A stretch of 56,106 nucleotides of DNA, taken from the NCBI GenBank assembly GCA_016931575.1, contig JAFGEO010000100.1, forward strand, positions 1 to 56,106, in the 5' to 3' direction. The notes under the pieces are model-generated. The model had not been told where the DNA came from. It was given only the letters and a program-made list of their open reading frames with translations, and did no database searches. This stretch comes from Bacteroidales bacterium (GTDB taxonomy: Bacteria > Bacteroidota > Bacteroidia > Bacteroidales > UBA10428). The translations under genes and the position numbers were made by a program. Numbering within the stretch: the stretch's first letter is position 1; each line of letters opens with the position of its first letter. This document shows positions 27,456 to 37,369 of this stretch, in pieces.

Positions 27456-29822
27456 ATGAAGAACCTGAGCCTGATATTCCTTTTTCTCTCCATTCAAATT
27501 ATGGCCTTTTCAGGCCCGGAAGAAGAATCTGTACAATCCTTTGAAATCAAGAATGTTAAAATCCTTTCCGGCCCTTTTTATCAGGCCCAGCAGGCAGATA
27601 TCCGGTACCTGCTTGCGCTTGACCCCGACCGTTTGCTGGCACCCTACCTGAAGTCGGCAGGGATCACTTCCCCGGCGGAAAACTATCCCAACTGGGAGAA
27701 TACAGGTCTTGACGGACATATCGGAGGTCATTACCTCTCAGCATTAGCCTATATGTATGCATCCACCGGAAAGCAGGAACTTCTTGACCGGCTAAACTAC
27801 ATGACCGACTGGCTGCTAAAGTGCCAGGAGGCCAGCGATGATGGCTATGTGGGAGGTATCCCCGGAGGAGAAGAAATGTGGAAGGAAATTGCTAAGGGAG
27901 ACATCCAGGCCGGAAGTTTTTCACTGAATGACAAATGGGTCCCACTATACAATATTCATAAGTTGTTCGCAGGATTGATCGATGCCTACAAGATAACCGG
28001 AAATGAACATGCAAAGGAGGTCCTGCTAAAACTGAGCAAGTGGTTCTATGAAACTACACGTAATCTGTCCGATGAGCAAATGCAGGAAATGCTTCGCAGT
28101 GAACATGGCGGAATGAACGAGGTCTTTGTAGATGTCGCTGAAATATCCGGAGATAAAAAATACCTGGATCTAGCACTTCGCTGCTCACACCGGTACCTGC
28201 TCGAACCCCTACTCGATAAAAAAAATACCCTCACTGGCATGCATGCCAATACTCAGATCCCTAAAGTGATCGGCTATGAAAAATATGCCCAGGCAACTCA
28301 CAACCAGGCCTGGAGTGAGGCGGCAGATTTTTTCTGGGAGACCATCGTTCAGCAATGGACCATATCCATCGGCGGCAACAGCGTGAAGGAACATTTCCAT
28401 CCGGCTGATGACTTTTCATCCATGGTCGAATCGAACCAGGGACCGGAAACCTGCAACACCTATAATATGCTGAAGCTCACAAAGCTGTTGTACCTCTCCC
28501 ACCCCCAGGCTAAGTACCTCGACTATTACGAACGTGCCCTTTTCAATCATATTCTTTCTTCTGAACATCCTTCAAAAGGCGGGTTTGTATATTTCACTCC
28601 AATGAGACCCCGTCACTACCGGGTTTACTCCCAACCCCAGGAAGGATTCTGGTGCTGCGTGGGATCCGGGATTGAAAATCCTGGACGCTATGGTGAAATG
28701 ATCTATGCACATACTGACAAGGAAGTCTTTGTAAACCTCTTTATTAATTCAGAACTGAGATGGGAAGAGCAGCAGCTCACCCTGACGCAGGATACCCGGT
28801 TCCCCTATTCCGAGACAACAGAAATTACCCTTCAGCCTGAACATGAAAAAACCTTTACCTTGAGCATCCGTAAGCCGGAATGGGCTGTTGATGAAAGGAT
28901 AGTCCTGGAAGTCAATGGAAAAAAAATACCAATCCCTGAAGATTCCACCCCCTACATCAGTCTTGAAAGAATGTGGAAACCCGGGGATGTCGTCAAACTC
29001 ACCCTCCCCATGGAAACCAGCGTGGAGTATTTGCCGGACCATTCCAACTGGATCAGTTTTGTGCACGGTCCAATTGTCCTTGCAGCTGTAACCGACACCA
29101 CCTACCTGGACGGATTATGGGCCGATGACAGCCGGATGGGACATGTGGCCAGTGGCCCCTTCTATCCTGTGGATGAAGCTCCAATGCTGGTTACTGCATC
29201 GCAGGATGTTACTGCATTTATCCAAGAACTTTCTAAAGATTCCCTGAGGTTCACCATTTCTGACCTGATCTACCAGAGTAATTTCAAAAATCTGATTTTA
29301 AAGCCTTTCTTTGAAGTTCACGAGGCACGTTATATGATCTACTGGCCATTGTTCACCCCTGAGAGCCTGAAAGAAAAATTTGAAAGCATTAAGGATTCTG
29401 AAAATGATTTCATCCTGCTTGAGAAACAAAGTATTGACCAGGTAGCTACGGGGGAACAGCAACCCGAAACGGATCACAATTTTAAAGGCGAAAATACCAG
29501 GTCCGGATATAATATCACCTATTGGAGAGATACTGAATCGTGGTTTAGCTATGACCTGAACGATCCCGAAAAAGAGGGGGCCACCCTGAGAATTACCTAT
29601 TTTGGTCTGGACGGCAACCGTGACTTTGACATCCTGATCAACGATATGCTTTTAACAAGAGTCCACCTGGAGGGAGACAAAGGACCAAAACTGTACGATG
29701 TGGATTACAGCATCCCGGATATCCTGCTTTTGCAGAATAAGGAAGGGAAAATGAATTTAAAATTTGTTGCAGCTGAAAATTCCAGGGCAGGCGGTATCTA
29801 TTATATCCGGCTTTTACGATAA
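27456..29822 (+). CDS. GH127/GH146-type beta-L-arabinofuranosidase
   Basis: A 788-residue secreted glycosidase with an N-terminal signal peptide (about 1-20). The DUF1680 (alpha/alpha)6 barrel carries NWENTGLDGHIGGHYLSALA, DKWVPLYNIHKLFAGL, EHGGMNEVF and HANTQIPKVIGY. The zinc/thiol catalytic set of the family is present: E331 and C333 (GPETCN) and C400/C401 (FWCCVGSG), with E312 (KEHF) as the likely general acid. Known family members remove beta-L-arabinofuranose using a Zn-bound Cys nucleophile. The layout resembles GH146 more than GH127, with a long C-terminal beta region. It is the only enzyme of the locus. Exact linkage specificity cannot be read from sequence. Confidence 0.88.
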   Translation: MKNLSLIFLFLSIQIMAFSGPEEESVQSFEIKNVKILSGPFYQAQQADIRYLLALDPDRLLAPYLKSAGITSPAENYPNWENTGLDGHIGGHYLSALAYMYASTGKQELLDRLNYMTDWLLKCQEASDDGYVGGIPGGEEMWKEIAKGDIQAGSFSLNDKWVPLYNIHKLFAGLIDAYKITGNEHAKEVLLKLSKWFYETTRNLSDEQMQEMLRSEHGGMNEVFVDVAEISGDKKYLDLALRCSHRYLLEPLLDKKNTLTGMHANTQIPKVIGYEKYAQATHNQAWSEAADFFWETIVQQWTISIGGNSVKEHFHPADDFSSMVESNQGPETCNTYNMLKLTKLLYLSHPQAKYLDYYERALFNHILSSEHPSKGGFVYFTPMRPRHYRVYSQPQEGFWCCVGSGIENPGRYGEMIYAHTDKEVFVNLFINSELRWEEQQLTLTQDTRFPYSETTEITLQPEHEKTFTLSIRKPEWAVDERIVLEVNGKKIPIPEDSTPYISLERMWKPGDVVKLTLPMETSVEYLPDHSNWISFVHGPIVLAAVTDTTYLDGLWADDSRMGHVASGPFYPVDEAPMLVTASQDVTAFIQELSKDSLRFTISDLIYQSNFKNLILKPFFEVHEARYMIYWPLFTPESLKEKFESIKDSENDFILLEKQSIDQVATGEQQPETDHNFKGENTRSGYNITYWRDTESWFSYDLNDPEKEGATLRITYFGLDGNRDFDILINDMLLTRVHLEGDKGPKLYDVDYSIPDILLLQNKEGKMNLKFVAAENSRAGGIYYIRLLR

Positions 29823-29859
29823 ACTCTCCGTTATATCATTAGTGCCAGGATATGGATGA

Positions 29860-30618
29860 TCAAATCACTTCAATGTCTGATTTCTTTACCCAACCCTGAT
29901 CGCCATCGCTCACCTCGATCTGGTACCATTCCTCCACTTCATCCTGCAGGTAAACCTTCATCCCTCCAACCAGCTGCATAACGTTTTTACTGGTGCTGTT
30001 GGGTGCAGCCTTCACAATGACATTTTTTTGCATTACGATGGCAGTTTCAGAACTGGTTATGTTTTTCTTTGTGTTCCCTGCCATAAGAAAGGCAGCCAGC
30101 GAAATCAGAACCAGGACAATGCCAGCGTAAAATCCTGTTCGTTTCAGGCTTATTCTCATGGAAAGGAAAAACATCAGAAAAGCCCCCAGAGCCAAAATAA
30201 ATACAACAATACTGATGATTGACCATGTATTTGAATTTACCAGCCCATTAATCGCATGAACCCATTGCCGAAGGCTGGATCCGCTGTTTGCCTGCATCGT
30301 GATACCTGCACCTTTCTGTGCAAACTCCAGGTTTGTCCTGATTTTTTTGTTCAGTGGGTCAAACTTCAATGCCCGCTCATAATACAGGATCGACTGCGGA
30401 TAGGCCTGCATTTTGTAGTATGCATTTCCAAGATTGTAGTAAAGCTCTGAGGATTCCTGTTCCTGCTTCAGAATTTCCAAATAATTTTCTATGGCCTCCT
30501 CGAAGTTACTCTCTGCATACGCCTTGTTGCCCTTCAGGAAATAGTCATCAGCTCCGGACGAAAAAGAGTCCCCTGCAATGAGTACCAGTAACAGAAACAG
30601 TATTGCCGTGCGCCACAT
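29860..30618 (-). CDS. batE: BatE: TPR and SH3 membrane protein of the aerotolerance operon
   Basis: A 252-residue protein: signal peptide or first helix (about 1-20), two to three TPRs (about 25-100; ELYYNLGNAYYKM), two transmembrane helices (about 132-154 and 162-180) and a C-terminal bacterial SH3 domain (about 192-250; VVGG-type strands ending GWVKKSDIEVI). This matches BatE of the Bacteroides aerotolerance operon. It is the last gene, two bases after batD, and convergent with the arabinofuranosidase gene. Its biochemical role is unknown; in Bacteroides the operon aids oxygen tolerance. Confidence 0.88.
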   Translation of the reverse strand: MWRTAILFLLLVLIAGDSFSSGADDYFLKGNKAYAESNFEEAIENYLEILKQEQESSELYYNLGNAYYKMQAYPQSILYYERALKFDPLNKKIRTNLEFAQKGAGITMQANSGSSLRQWVHAINGLVNSNTWSIISIVVFILALGAFLMFFLSMRISLKRTGFYAGIVLVLISLAAFLMAGNTKKNITSSETAIVMQKNVIVKAAPNSTSKNVMQLVGGMKVYLQDEVEEWYQIEVSDGDQGWVKKSDIEVI

Positions 30619-30620
30619 AA

Positions 30621-32420
30621 TTATAGTTTTTGATCCAGTTTATTAATCAGAATCCTTGCCTTCTCGAAGAGGCCTTCCATTTCAGCCTCCATACCGCCCG
30701 GAGAATACCGGGCAAACTGACAATGCTGAATGATCTCCATAAAATCTTCCGAAAGTGATTCTTCCACTTCGTGCCTGTTCATTTTAGCCTTAACATTTTC
30801 AACGGAGAGGTCTGAAATCTGCATGTTCATTTTATCAGCAAGGTAGCCCCATAAGGCCCTCTCCAGTTCATTATAATAGGCTTCTATGTTGTTATTTTTC
30901 AATAATTTACGCGCTTTGCGCAGACGTTTGGACACTACCCTTCCTGCTTTCCTTTTGCGGTTCCGCACAGCATCAGCACTTCTCCTGATTTGTTCCCTTC
31001 GGATTACCAGAACAAGCAGGAATAACAGGGCTGACCCAAGGTATGTCTGGTAAAACCACAAGCGCCCGAAATAAAAAGAATCTTTGGGTTTGAGCCTGCT
31101 CTCCATTTCAATATAACTGATATCCTTACCCATTTTTTTTATAGAGACTCCTGCTTCTGATACAGATGAGGCAATTATTTCTCCTGTGCCATCACCTTCG
31201 AGAACTCTTACAGAATAGGCATCCGTTCGCAAGGTTCTGAATTTCTTTTCCTGGGTATCAAAATATGTGAACGCAAAAGGCTCGATATTATAGATGCCGG
31301 GTTCGCGGGCAATGGCAGTGTATTCAAAAGCCAGCTTACCGGATTTTTTATCCCTGTTAAGACTAACTTCCCTGTGGGGTCCGATAATTTCAAACGCTTC
31401 AGGAAACTTACCGTTGATATCATTAATAAATTTAATATTTCCCTTCCCGGTAAGTTCAAGTTTATATGTAACCGCATCGTTAACTTTAATTTCGCGGGGG
31501 TCCAGGGACGATTTCAGGGTGAAGCTCCCTACCCCTCCACTGGATGAGGCTGAAGGATTTTCCGGAAGCTCTTTCACCGTAAGCTTTGTCTTCTTTGAAG
31601 TACGTGATACAGGCACGCGTTGGTAGTTATATCCCCAAAAGGGATCACTGACCCGTTGAAGGGCTGAGACCCTGATCTGAATGGGATCGATATAGATATC
31701 CCCGGATTTTTGGGGAAAAAGTACTACTTCCTGAAGGGTATACACGGTGTATACCTTATTCCCAACCTTGGTATTCTGACTGGATATCCCTTCCGGCTGG
31801 TCCAGTTCCTCCTTAAAAAACCCGGGGAACTCCGGTGTTGAAGAATATTCCAGGTCCGAAAGTTGAAGGTTTGGCGTGCTATACAGGACCAGTCGCGCTG
31901 TTACAGGTTCATTTTTATAGACTACCCGCTTATCCAGTTCAAGCTCAAGGAAAAGTTCATCCGTGGAAGAACCCTCCGGCTGGCTGGGTGAATTCACAGT
32001 GCGGGGGGCAGACTGCACACCTTCGACTACTTCAATGCTCACGGCATCAGAAGTATACGTCTTTTTCTTAAAAGTAGCTTTGGCCCCCGGTATTGTATAG
32101 CTACCCTTTTCGCCCGGTGCCTGGAGGTAATAGGTGAAGGTAAAGTTGTTCTCGCTGGTAACCTTCCCGTTTACGATGGAGGTGTAACTACTTTGCCCGC
32201 GACTTGGTCCGCCAAGGTAGACAAAGTCACCAAAATCAGGCTGAGTAATGGAGGCATTCTCATTAAAGGTATAGACCAGCTTAAACTGCTGACCTACGCG
32301 AACCGAATTTGGGGCGTTGACTTCAAAACTAAGGTCTTGTGCATAAATTTGGTTGCCGGATATACTTGCCAGCAGCATCCAGATTACCAGTTTCCCTATG
32401 GGTACAATTCTATGCTTCAT
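30621..32420 (-). CDS. batD: BatD: oxygen-tolerance membrane protein
   Basis: A 599-residue BatD-family protein with an N-terminal signal peptide ending IYAQ (about residue 28). Repeated periplasmic beta-sandwich domains follow (about 30-440; starting with LSFEVNAPNSVRVGQQFKL and including a DELFLELELDKRVVYKNEP block). One transmembrane helix lies at about 455-475, ahead of a basic cytosolic helical tail. It lies between batC (20 bp) and batE (2 bp). BatD probably links the periplasm to the von Willebrand-type proteins BatA and BatB. Confidence 0.9.
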   Translation of the reverse strand: MKHRIVPIGKLVIWMLLASISGNQIYAQDLSFEVNAPNSVRVGQQFKLVYTFNENASITQPDFGDFVYLGGPSRGQSSYTSIVNGKVTSENNFTFTYYLQAPGEKGSYTIPGAKATFKKKTYTSDAVSIEVVEGVQSAPRTVNSPSQPEGSSTDELFLELELDKRVVYKNEPVTARLVLYSTPNLQLSDLEYSSTPEFPGFFKEELDQPEGISSQNTKVGNKVYTVYTLQEVVLFPQKSGDIYIDPIQIRVSALQRVSDPFWGYNYQRVPVSRTSKKTKLTVKELPENPSASSSGGVGSFTLKSSLDPREIKVNDAVTYKLELTGKGNIKFINDINGKFPEAFEIIGPHREVSLNRDKKSGKLAFEYTAIAREPGIYNIEPFAFTYFDTQEKKFRTLRTDAYSVRVLEGDGTGEIIASSVSEAGVSIKKMGKDISYIEMESRLKPKDSFYFGRLWFYQTYLGSALLFLLVLVIRREQIRRSADAVRNRKRKAGRVVSKRLRKARKLLKNNNIEAYYNELERALWGYLADKMNMQISDLSVENVKAKMNRHEVEESLSEDFMEIIQHCQFARYSPGGMEAEMEGLFEKARILINKLDQKL

Positions 32421-32439
32421 ATTCTGACTTCGTTAAAAG

Positions 32440-33384
32440 CTACCACTGCTTTTCAGCCTTCTGGCCTGTTGATCCCGATTGCATTACGCGTTGGTTTTTC
32501 AGCTTTTCCATGGTTTCCTGTTCTTCAGCCTCGATGGCTTTATAAATCATTTCAGCATCTTCCTTTGATATCTGATCAGGATTGATTTGTTTTGGTTCTG
32601 CTACAGATGACTGATCACCCTGCTGGTTCTGCGGAGCATTCTGATCGTTGGCATTACCGGAATCCTGCCTGGGCTTATCCTTCTGTTGATCCTCCTGTCC
32701 CTGACCTTTTTGCCCCTGCTTATCCTGTTGATTCTGTTGTTTCTGCTGTTGTTCAGAATCTCCGGATTGATCCTGATCCTTTTCACCATTACCCTGATCG
32801 TTATTTTCCTGGTTCTGTTGTTGTTGTGATTGCTCCTGCTGGTCTTTCTGCTCTTCTGAATTCTGCTTATCCTTCTCCTGTTCTTTTTCCTCCTTCTCCT
32901 TTTTCTCTTCCTGGTTCTGCTGCTGTTCCTGCTTCAGTTGCTGTTGATGCTGTTGTTGCATCTGCTTGTTTCTCAGCATCTCCTGCACCATAAAAAGGTT
33001 ATGACGAGCATCGTTATCCTTTGGGTCCAGCTTCAGGCACTCAATATAAGCATCCCTGCTGGCTTCGTACTTTTGACTTTGAAAAAGGGCATTGCCAAGG
33101 TTATAATAATGCTTTGCCTTATTTTCATTTGAAATATCTTTTGCGATTGAGAAATACATCGATGCGGTATCATATTGTGCAGCCTTGTAGTAGGCATTAC
33201 CAAGGTTGTAGCTCACCTGGTAATTATCGGGTTTTTCATTATAGGCAGCCTTGTATCCATTTATGGCATTCTGGTATTCCCCTTTATTGTAATATCCCTG
33301 TGCCTCAAGGGCTTTATTCATATAGTCCTGTGCGTGACTTACAATGGGAAACAATGCTAGTGCAAATAATACTGATCGTACCAT
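32440..33384 (-). CDS. batC: BatC: TPR protein with Gln/Glu-rich tail
   Basis: About 314 residues with a signal peptide (MVRSVLFALALFPIVSHAQ). Three TPRs follow (about 22-140; QVSYNLGNAYYKAA, KHYYNLGNALFQSQ, RDAYIECLKLDP). A roughly 120-residue low-complexity segment of Gln, Glu, Lys and Asp precedes a short helical C-terminus (KEDAEMIYKAIEAEEQ). The start at 33384 leaves a 1-bp gap to batB. An alternative ATG five codons upstream would overlap batB by 14 bp. The Q/E-rich stretch is usual for BatC and probably a flexible linker. The role is inferred from operon position. Confidence 0.9.
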   Translation of the reverse strand: MVRSVLFALALFPIVSHAQDYMNKALEAQGYYNKGEYQNAINGYKAAYNEKPDNYQVSYNLGNAYYKAAQYDTASMYFSIAKDISNENKAKHYYNLGNALFQSQKYEASRDAYIECLKLDPKDNDARHNLFMVQEMLRNKQMQQQHQQQLKQEQQQNQEEKKEKEEKEQEKDKQNSEEQKDQQEQSQQQQNQENNDQGNGEKDQDQSGDSEQQQKQQNQQDKQGQKGQGQEDQQKDKPRQDSGNANDQNAPQNQQGDQSSVAEPKQINPDQISKEDAEMIYKAIEAEEQETMEKLKNQRVMQSGSTGQKAEKQW

Positions 33385-33385
33385 G

Positions 33386-34429
33386 TTACCTCCTCTCAAA
33401 TATTGACAAATTCATTAATTTCAAATTACGTTTCTCAAGAATCAAGCTCTCCAGGACAATGAACAGCAACGCAATGCCCAGGAAATACTGAAACCAGTCT
33501 TCCCATTCCATGTATTGTACTTTCTTCTGTCCACTTTCTTCTTCCGGAAGCACCTTCATGCTTCCGAGCAATTCTTTATTAATATTTTCTGCTGAAGAAT
33601 GCTTAAAAAACTTTCCTTCGCCGGCCTCAGCAATTCTGATGAGCATCTCCGGATTCATCTTGGCAATTACGGGATTGCCGTTGTTATCCTTCATGATTTT
33701 ATCGGCACCCTCAGGAATGGTAGCCCCATTCTCTGTCCCGATGCCTATGGTAAACACTTTGGCTCCTTTTTCCACAGCATCTTTAGCTGCCTGAACCGCA
33801 TCATCCTCATGGTTCTCCCCGTCCGAAATCACAATGATAGCTTTTCCACCTTCTCCTGCCCTGAAAGACCGCGAGCACAAATCAATAGCTGATCCGATGG
33901 CAGTGCCCTGCCTCTTTATCATATCGGTATCGATACTTTTCAGGTAGAAGGAAGTAGTTTTATAATCTTCGGTAATGGGTACCTGGATATATGCTTCGCC
34001 GGCAAAGATTACCAGTCCAACCAGGTCTTCCTTCATGTTCTCTATAAGCTTCTCGACGATTAGTTTTGCCCGTGTAAGCCGGTCAGGTTTTTCATCGCGG
34101 GCCTCCATACTTTTTGATACGTCCAGCGCAATCATAACCTGAATACCCTTTCTGATCTCTTTGGAAGATTCCTGCTCTATTTCGCGTCTCTCACCAATTT
34201 TAGGTTTGGCAGCTGCAACAATCATGAAGCTTATTGCCAACATGCTAAGAATAAACTTTACAAGTTTCCTGCTTTTTGAACGAAGTGGCATCAGCTCATT
34301 AAACAATGAAGGATGCGTAAATTTTTGCATCGCTTTCTTTTGTCTCGCGTTTATCCATATGAATGCAGCAAGGGACATAAGGATCCCAATGAAGAACCAT
34401 AAATATTTAGTATTTACAAACCAATCCAT
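33386..34429 (-). CDS. batB: BatB: membrane von Willebrand factor A protein
   Basis: A 347-residue protein with two N-terminal transmembrane helices (about 8-26 and 57-76), a periplasmic or cytosolic VWA domain (about 90-290) and a C-terminal helix (about 308-325). The metal-ion adhesion site DVSKS is intact (IALDVSKSMEARD), with the Thr in RQGTAIGSAI and Asp in VISDGENHED. It pairs with the related BatA encoded directly upstream (12-bp gap). VWA pairs of this kind are thought to form a complex operated by the MoxR ATPase. Confidence 0.9.
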   Translation of the reverse strand: MDWFVNTKYLWFFIGILMSLAAFIWINARQKKAMQKFTHPSLFNELMPLRSKSRKLVKFILSMLAISFMIVAAAKPKIGERREIEQESSKEIRKGIQVMIALDVSKSMEARDEKPDRLTRAKLIVEKLIENMKEDLVGLVIFAGEAYIQVPITEDYKTTSFYLKSIDTDMIKRQGTAIGSAIDLCSRSFRAGEGGKAIIVISDGENHEDDAVQAAKDAVEKGAKVFTIGIGTENGATIPEGADKIMKDNNGNPVIAKMNPEMLIRIAEAGEGKFFKHSSAENINKELLGSMKVLPEEESGQKKVQYMEWEDWFQYFLGIALLFIVLESLILEKRNLKLMNLSIFERR

Positions 34430-34441
34430 AATCTCCGCTTT

Positions 34442-35482
34442 TTAGTTCGGTATCGAACGTAAAACTAATCTTCTTAAAATCGATTCGCCGAGTAAGAGAC
34501 CAAGCGCGATTAACACCAGGACGAGATACTTTTCTTCTATTTTCAGCTTCTCGACCCTCAGGTTCATGACCTGCTCATCGAACTTTGTTTTTTCCAGCTG
34601 GTCGATCTGGTCATAAATTTCCTGCAGTTTTTTTGTATTCGTTGCTCTAAAGTAAGAGCCACCCGTATTTTCAGCCAGTTGCATTAGCAGGCTCTCATCA
34701 ATTTCCACCGGCACATCTACGAGGTGAGTATTACCAAACATATCCTTCATCGGATAGGGTGCAGTACCCCGGGTTCCTACTCCAACAGTGTATATCCTTA
34801 TTCCCTCCTGTTTTGCAAGGCTTCCTGCATCAACAGGATTGACTGATCCTTTATTATTCACTCCGTCCGTAAGCAGAATAATGACCTTGCTTGGGGCATC
34901 GCTTTCCTTAAGCTTGCTTACTGCATTTGCCAGTCCGTCGCCAAGGGCAGTCCCATCTTCCAGAATACCGCTATTCACATTATTAAAGAAATTGATCAGG
35001 GTGATATGATCTGATGTCACCGGGGAAATCAAAACAGTCTCACCGCTAAAAACCACCAGTCCTATCCTGTCGAAGGGACGATTGTTAATGAAGCGGATTG
35101 CAGCATCTTTTGCAGCAACCAGACGGTTTGGTCTTAGGTCCTGTGCAAGCATACTACTTGAAATATCGATGGTCATCATAATATCGATCCCTTCAACATC
35201 CACATTCATTTTCAGGGGGTCGTTATCGCCATAAGAATCTTTGGTGATCTTTTGAGGCCTGGCCATGGCTGTAACAATGAGAATGACCGCGAGCATTTTC
35301 AGTCCGAACAGAATATGGGCCAACCATTTTTTCCAGGAGTTCCCAAATACCTTCAGAGCCTGGACACTACTGGTTTTAACTGTCGGCACATCGTTCCACT
35401 TGAAAATATAAAACAGGATCAGCGGTACTAAAACAAGTAACAGCAGAAATAGCCAGGGATTTGCAAATTCAATATCCTTCAT
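34442..35482 (-). CDS. batA: BatA: membrane von Willebrand factor A protein
   Basis: A 346-residue paralogue of BatB with the same layout: two N-terminal helices (about 10-28 and 55-75), a VWA domain with MIDAS DISSS (MTIDISSSMLAQD), Thr in EDGTALGDGL and Asp in LLTDGVNNKG, and a C-terminal helix (about 315-332). It is 8 bp after the membrane-protein gene upstream and 12 bp before batB. It is expected to act with BatB, BatD and MoxR at the inner membrane. Confidence 0.9.
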   Translation of the reverse strand: MKDIEFANPWLFLLLLVLVPLILFYIFKWNDVPTVKTSSVQALKVFGNSWKKWLAHILFGLKMLAVILIVTAMARPQKITKDSYGDNDPLKMNVDVEGIDIMMTIDISSSMLAQDLRPNRLVAAKDAAIRFINNRPFDRIGLVVFSGETVLISPVTSDHITLINFFNNVNSGILEDGTALGDGLANAVSKLKESDAPSKVIILLTDGVNNKGSVNPVDAGSLAKQEGIRIYTVGVGTRGTAPYPMKDMFGNTHLVDVPVEIDESLLMQLAENTGGSYFRATNTKKLQEIYDQIDQLEKTKFDEQVMNLRVEKLKIEEKYLVLVLIALGLLLGESILRRLVLRSIPN

Positions 35483-35490
35483 GATATACT

Positions 35491-36492
35491 CTATTTATTA
35501 TCCTCACTCCCGTTCTCCTCTGAGGGATTATCGTTTCTGGTTTTCTGAATAAATTCATAGGCGTTTTCCAGGTGCACCAGGTTTTCTTCCGCATCGGGTT
35601 CCCCTTTTGCGAATTTCACCAGATCCGCAAGATTCAGTAAGTCGCTTAGCTTTGAGAAATTGATATCATCAAGCCGATTCAGTTTCAGTTGTTGTAAAAT
35701 CTCGTCGCTGGTTAATTCCAAAGCATTTATTCTGAAACGCTTGTCGATATACCATCGAATTACATGGGTAATTCTTGTGTAATACTCTTTAACCTGCTTC
35801 TGTTGCCAAAGCTTCTGTGCCTTAATGCGGTCAAGTTCACGGAAAGCCGTAATATACGGTGGCTCGATCTCGACCTTGGGCTGAAACAGATGCTGTTGTG
35901 GCCGCTTATTCCTGAGGTATTTATAGAGAAAATACAGCAGAACAATTACTAAAAGCGCGGGGACAACATACACCAATAGCTTTTTCAATTTTTCCCAGAA
36001 ACTTTCTTCCTCTGCTGTGTTGCTTTTTTTTCTGAAAGTGTACGGGGATTTGATATCATGAATGGCCGTATCAAGTTTGACGCCAACGACTTTCAGAAAA
36101 ACTGTATCCGAATAAGCTGTATCCCGGTTCAGACTATCCCTGAAGATGAAAGATTGGGGGGGGATAAAAAACAGGCCTGTATCAAATGCAGTGACACGGA
36201 GTTTTATGTTCATATTCCACATCCCGCCGCCGGATTTTGAAGAATCCAGTGAAGGTTTTCCAAGGACCTCGATATTCCCGAGGCTGGTATCGCCCAGTAT
36301 CGGATAATGAATCCACAGGCTGTCGTTTTTTAAAAAGGTATACGTCAGGAATGTCTGATCGGCGATTCGAATGGTGTCATTTTCCAACTTACTCTGAACA
36401 GATATCGACTGACCAAAGCTAAAGCTATAAATAGCCAGAAACACCAGGCCAAATAACAGGCATATTGCTTTTGTATTGGATCTTGAAATCAT
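35491..36492 (-). CDS. BatD-related single-span membrane protein of the Bat operon
   Basis: A 333-residue protein with a signal peptide ending SFGQ (about residue 28), a periplasmic beta-rich domain (about 30-140), one transmembrane helix (about 172-192) and a cytosolic helical domain (about 215-320). That domain's TRITHVIRWYIDKRFRINALELTSDEIL resembles the tail of BatD and DUF4381-type proteins. Its start shares one base with the stop of the DUF58 gene, giving a TGATG overlap, so translation is coupled. Such a gene is usual between DUF58 and batA in Bacteroidota. Its exact function is unknown. Confidence 0.75.
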   Translation of the reverse strand: MISRSNTKAICLLFGLVFLAIYSFSFGQSISVQSKLENDTIRIADQTFLTYTFLKNDSLWIHYPILGDTSLGNIEVLGKPSLDSSKSGGGMWNMNIKLRVTAFDTGLFFIPPQSFIFRDSLNRDTAYSDTVFLKVVGVKLDTAIHDIKSPYTFRKKSNTAEEESFWEKLKKLLVYVVPALLVIVLLYFLYKYLRNKRPQQHLFQPKVEIEPPYITAFRELDRIKAQKLWQQKQVKEYYTRITHVIRWYIDKRFRINALELTSDEILQQLKLNRLDDINFSKLSDLLNLADLVKFAKGEPDAEENLVHLENAYEFIQKTRNDNPSEENGSEDNK

Positions 36493-37358
36493 CAGGCTCG
36501 TTTTTTAAATAACTTCATCAGGGGTTTGACATAATCCTCATCCGTTGATATATCGGCAAAATCAACCCCGTGTTTATTAAAGACTTCATGAGTCAGGGAG
36601 GAAGTATTCTCCCACTGTTCTTTGTAATGCTCACGGACTTTTCTACTTGAAGTATCCACCCAAAGTGTCTCGCCTGTTTCTGCATCTTTCAGGAAGGCCA
36701 GACCGACATCTGGTAGTTCACATTCCCTCTGATCGTAAACACGCAAGGCTATCATGTCGTGTTTCCGGTTTGCAATTTTCAGAGCATCTTCGTAACCCTC
36801 ATCCATAAAATCGGAGATCAGGAAAGCAGTTGAACGTTTCTTAATGGCGTTGATCATATATTCCAGGGCACCCCGGATATTCGTCCCCCTTTCTTCGGGT
36901 TCGTAGTTAATTAGTTCCCGGATTACCCTCAAGGCATGCTGGCGTCCCTTCTTCGGTGGAATGAATTTCTCGATCCTGTCGGAAAACAAGAGTGCCCCGA
37001 TTTTATCGTTATTGGATATAGCGGAGAAAGATAGCACAGCTGCCAGCTCCGTGATCACATTTTTTTTGAGTTTTTCCTTGGAGGCAAATTCCCGTGAACC
37101 GCTGACATCAATTAACAGCATGACCGTCAATTCCCGTTCCTCTTCGAAAATCTTAACAAAAGGATGATTGAAGCGGGCGGTTACATTCCAGTCGATATTG
37201 CGGATATCATCCCCAAACTGGTACTCCCTGACTTCAGCGAATGCCATTCCCTTTCCTTTAAATGCGCTATGATATTCTCCTGCGAAGATATGTTGTGATA
37301 AACCTCTGGTCTTGATCTCTATTCTTCTTACTTTTTTAAGCAATTCGATCGTGTCCAT
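36492..37358 (-). CDS. DUF58 family protein
   Basis: A 288-residue cytosolic protein of the DUF58 family, which is VWA-like and almost always paired with MoxR ATPases. The family signature is FAEVREYQFGDDIRNIDWNVTARF, followed by a VWA core with a DVSGS MIDAS-like motif (LLIDVSGSREF) and an ISDFMDEGYED strand. It has no membrane helix. It lies in the operon between the small secreted protein and the BatD-related membrane protein. Confidence 0.92.
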   Translation of the reverse strand: MDTIELLKKVRRIEIKTRGLSQHIFAGEYHSAFKGKGMAFAEVREYQFGDDIRNIDWNVTARFNHPFVKIFEEERELTVMLLIDVSGSREFASKEKLKKNVITELAAVLSFSAISNNDKIGALLFSDRIEKFIPPKKGRQHALRVIRELINYEPEERGTNIRGALEYMINAIKKRSTAFLISDFMDEGYEDALKIANRKHDMIALRVYDQRECELPDVGLAFLKDAETGETLWVDTSSRKVREHYKEQWENTSSLTHEVFNKHGVDFADISTDEDYVKPLMKLFKKRA

Positions 37359-37369
37359 CCTATTCCTCT

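Noticed and set aside
32592-32993. A long open frame antisense to the batC Gln/Glu-rich tail
   Set aside because: Repetitive CAG/GAA-type codons leave the other strand open by composition. It is not a gene and the repetition is not a CRISPR array.
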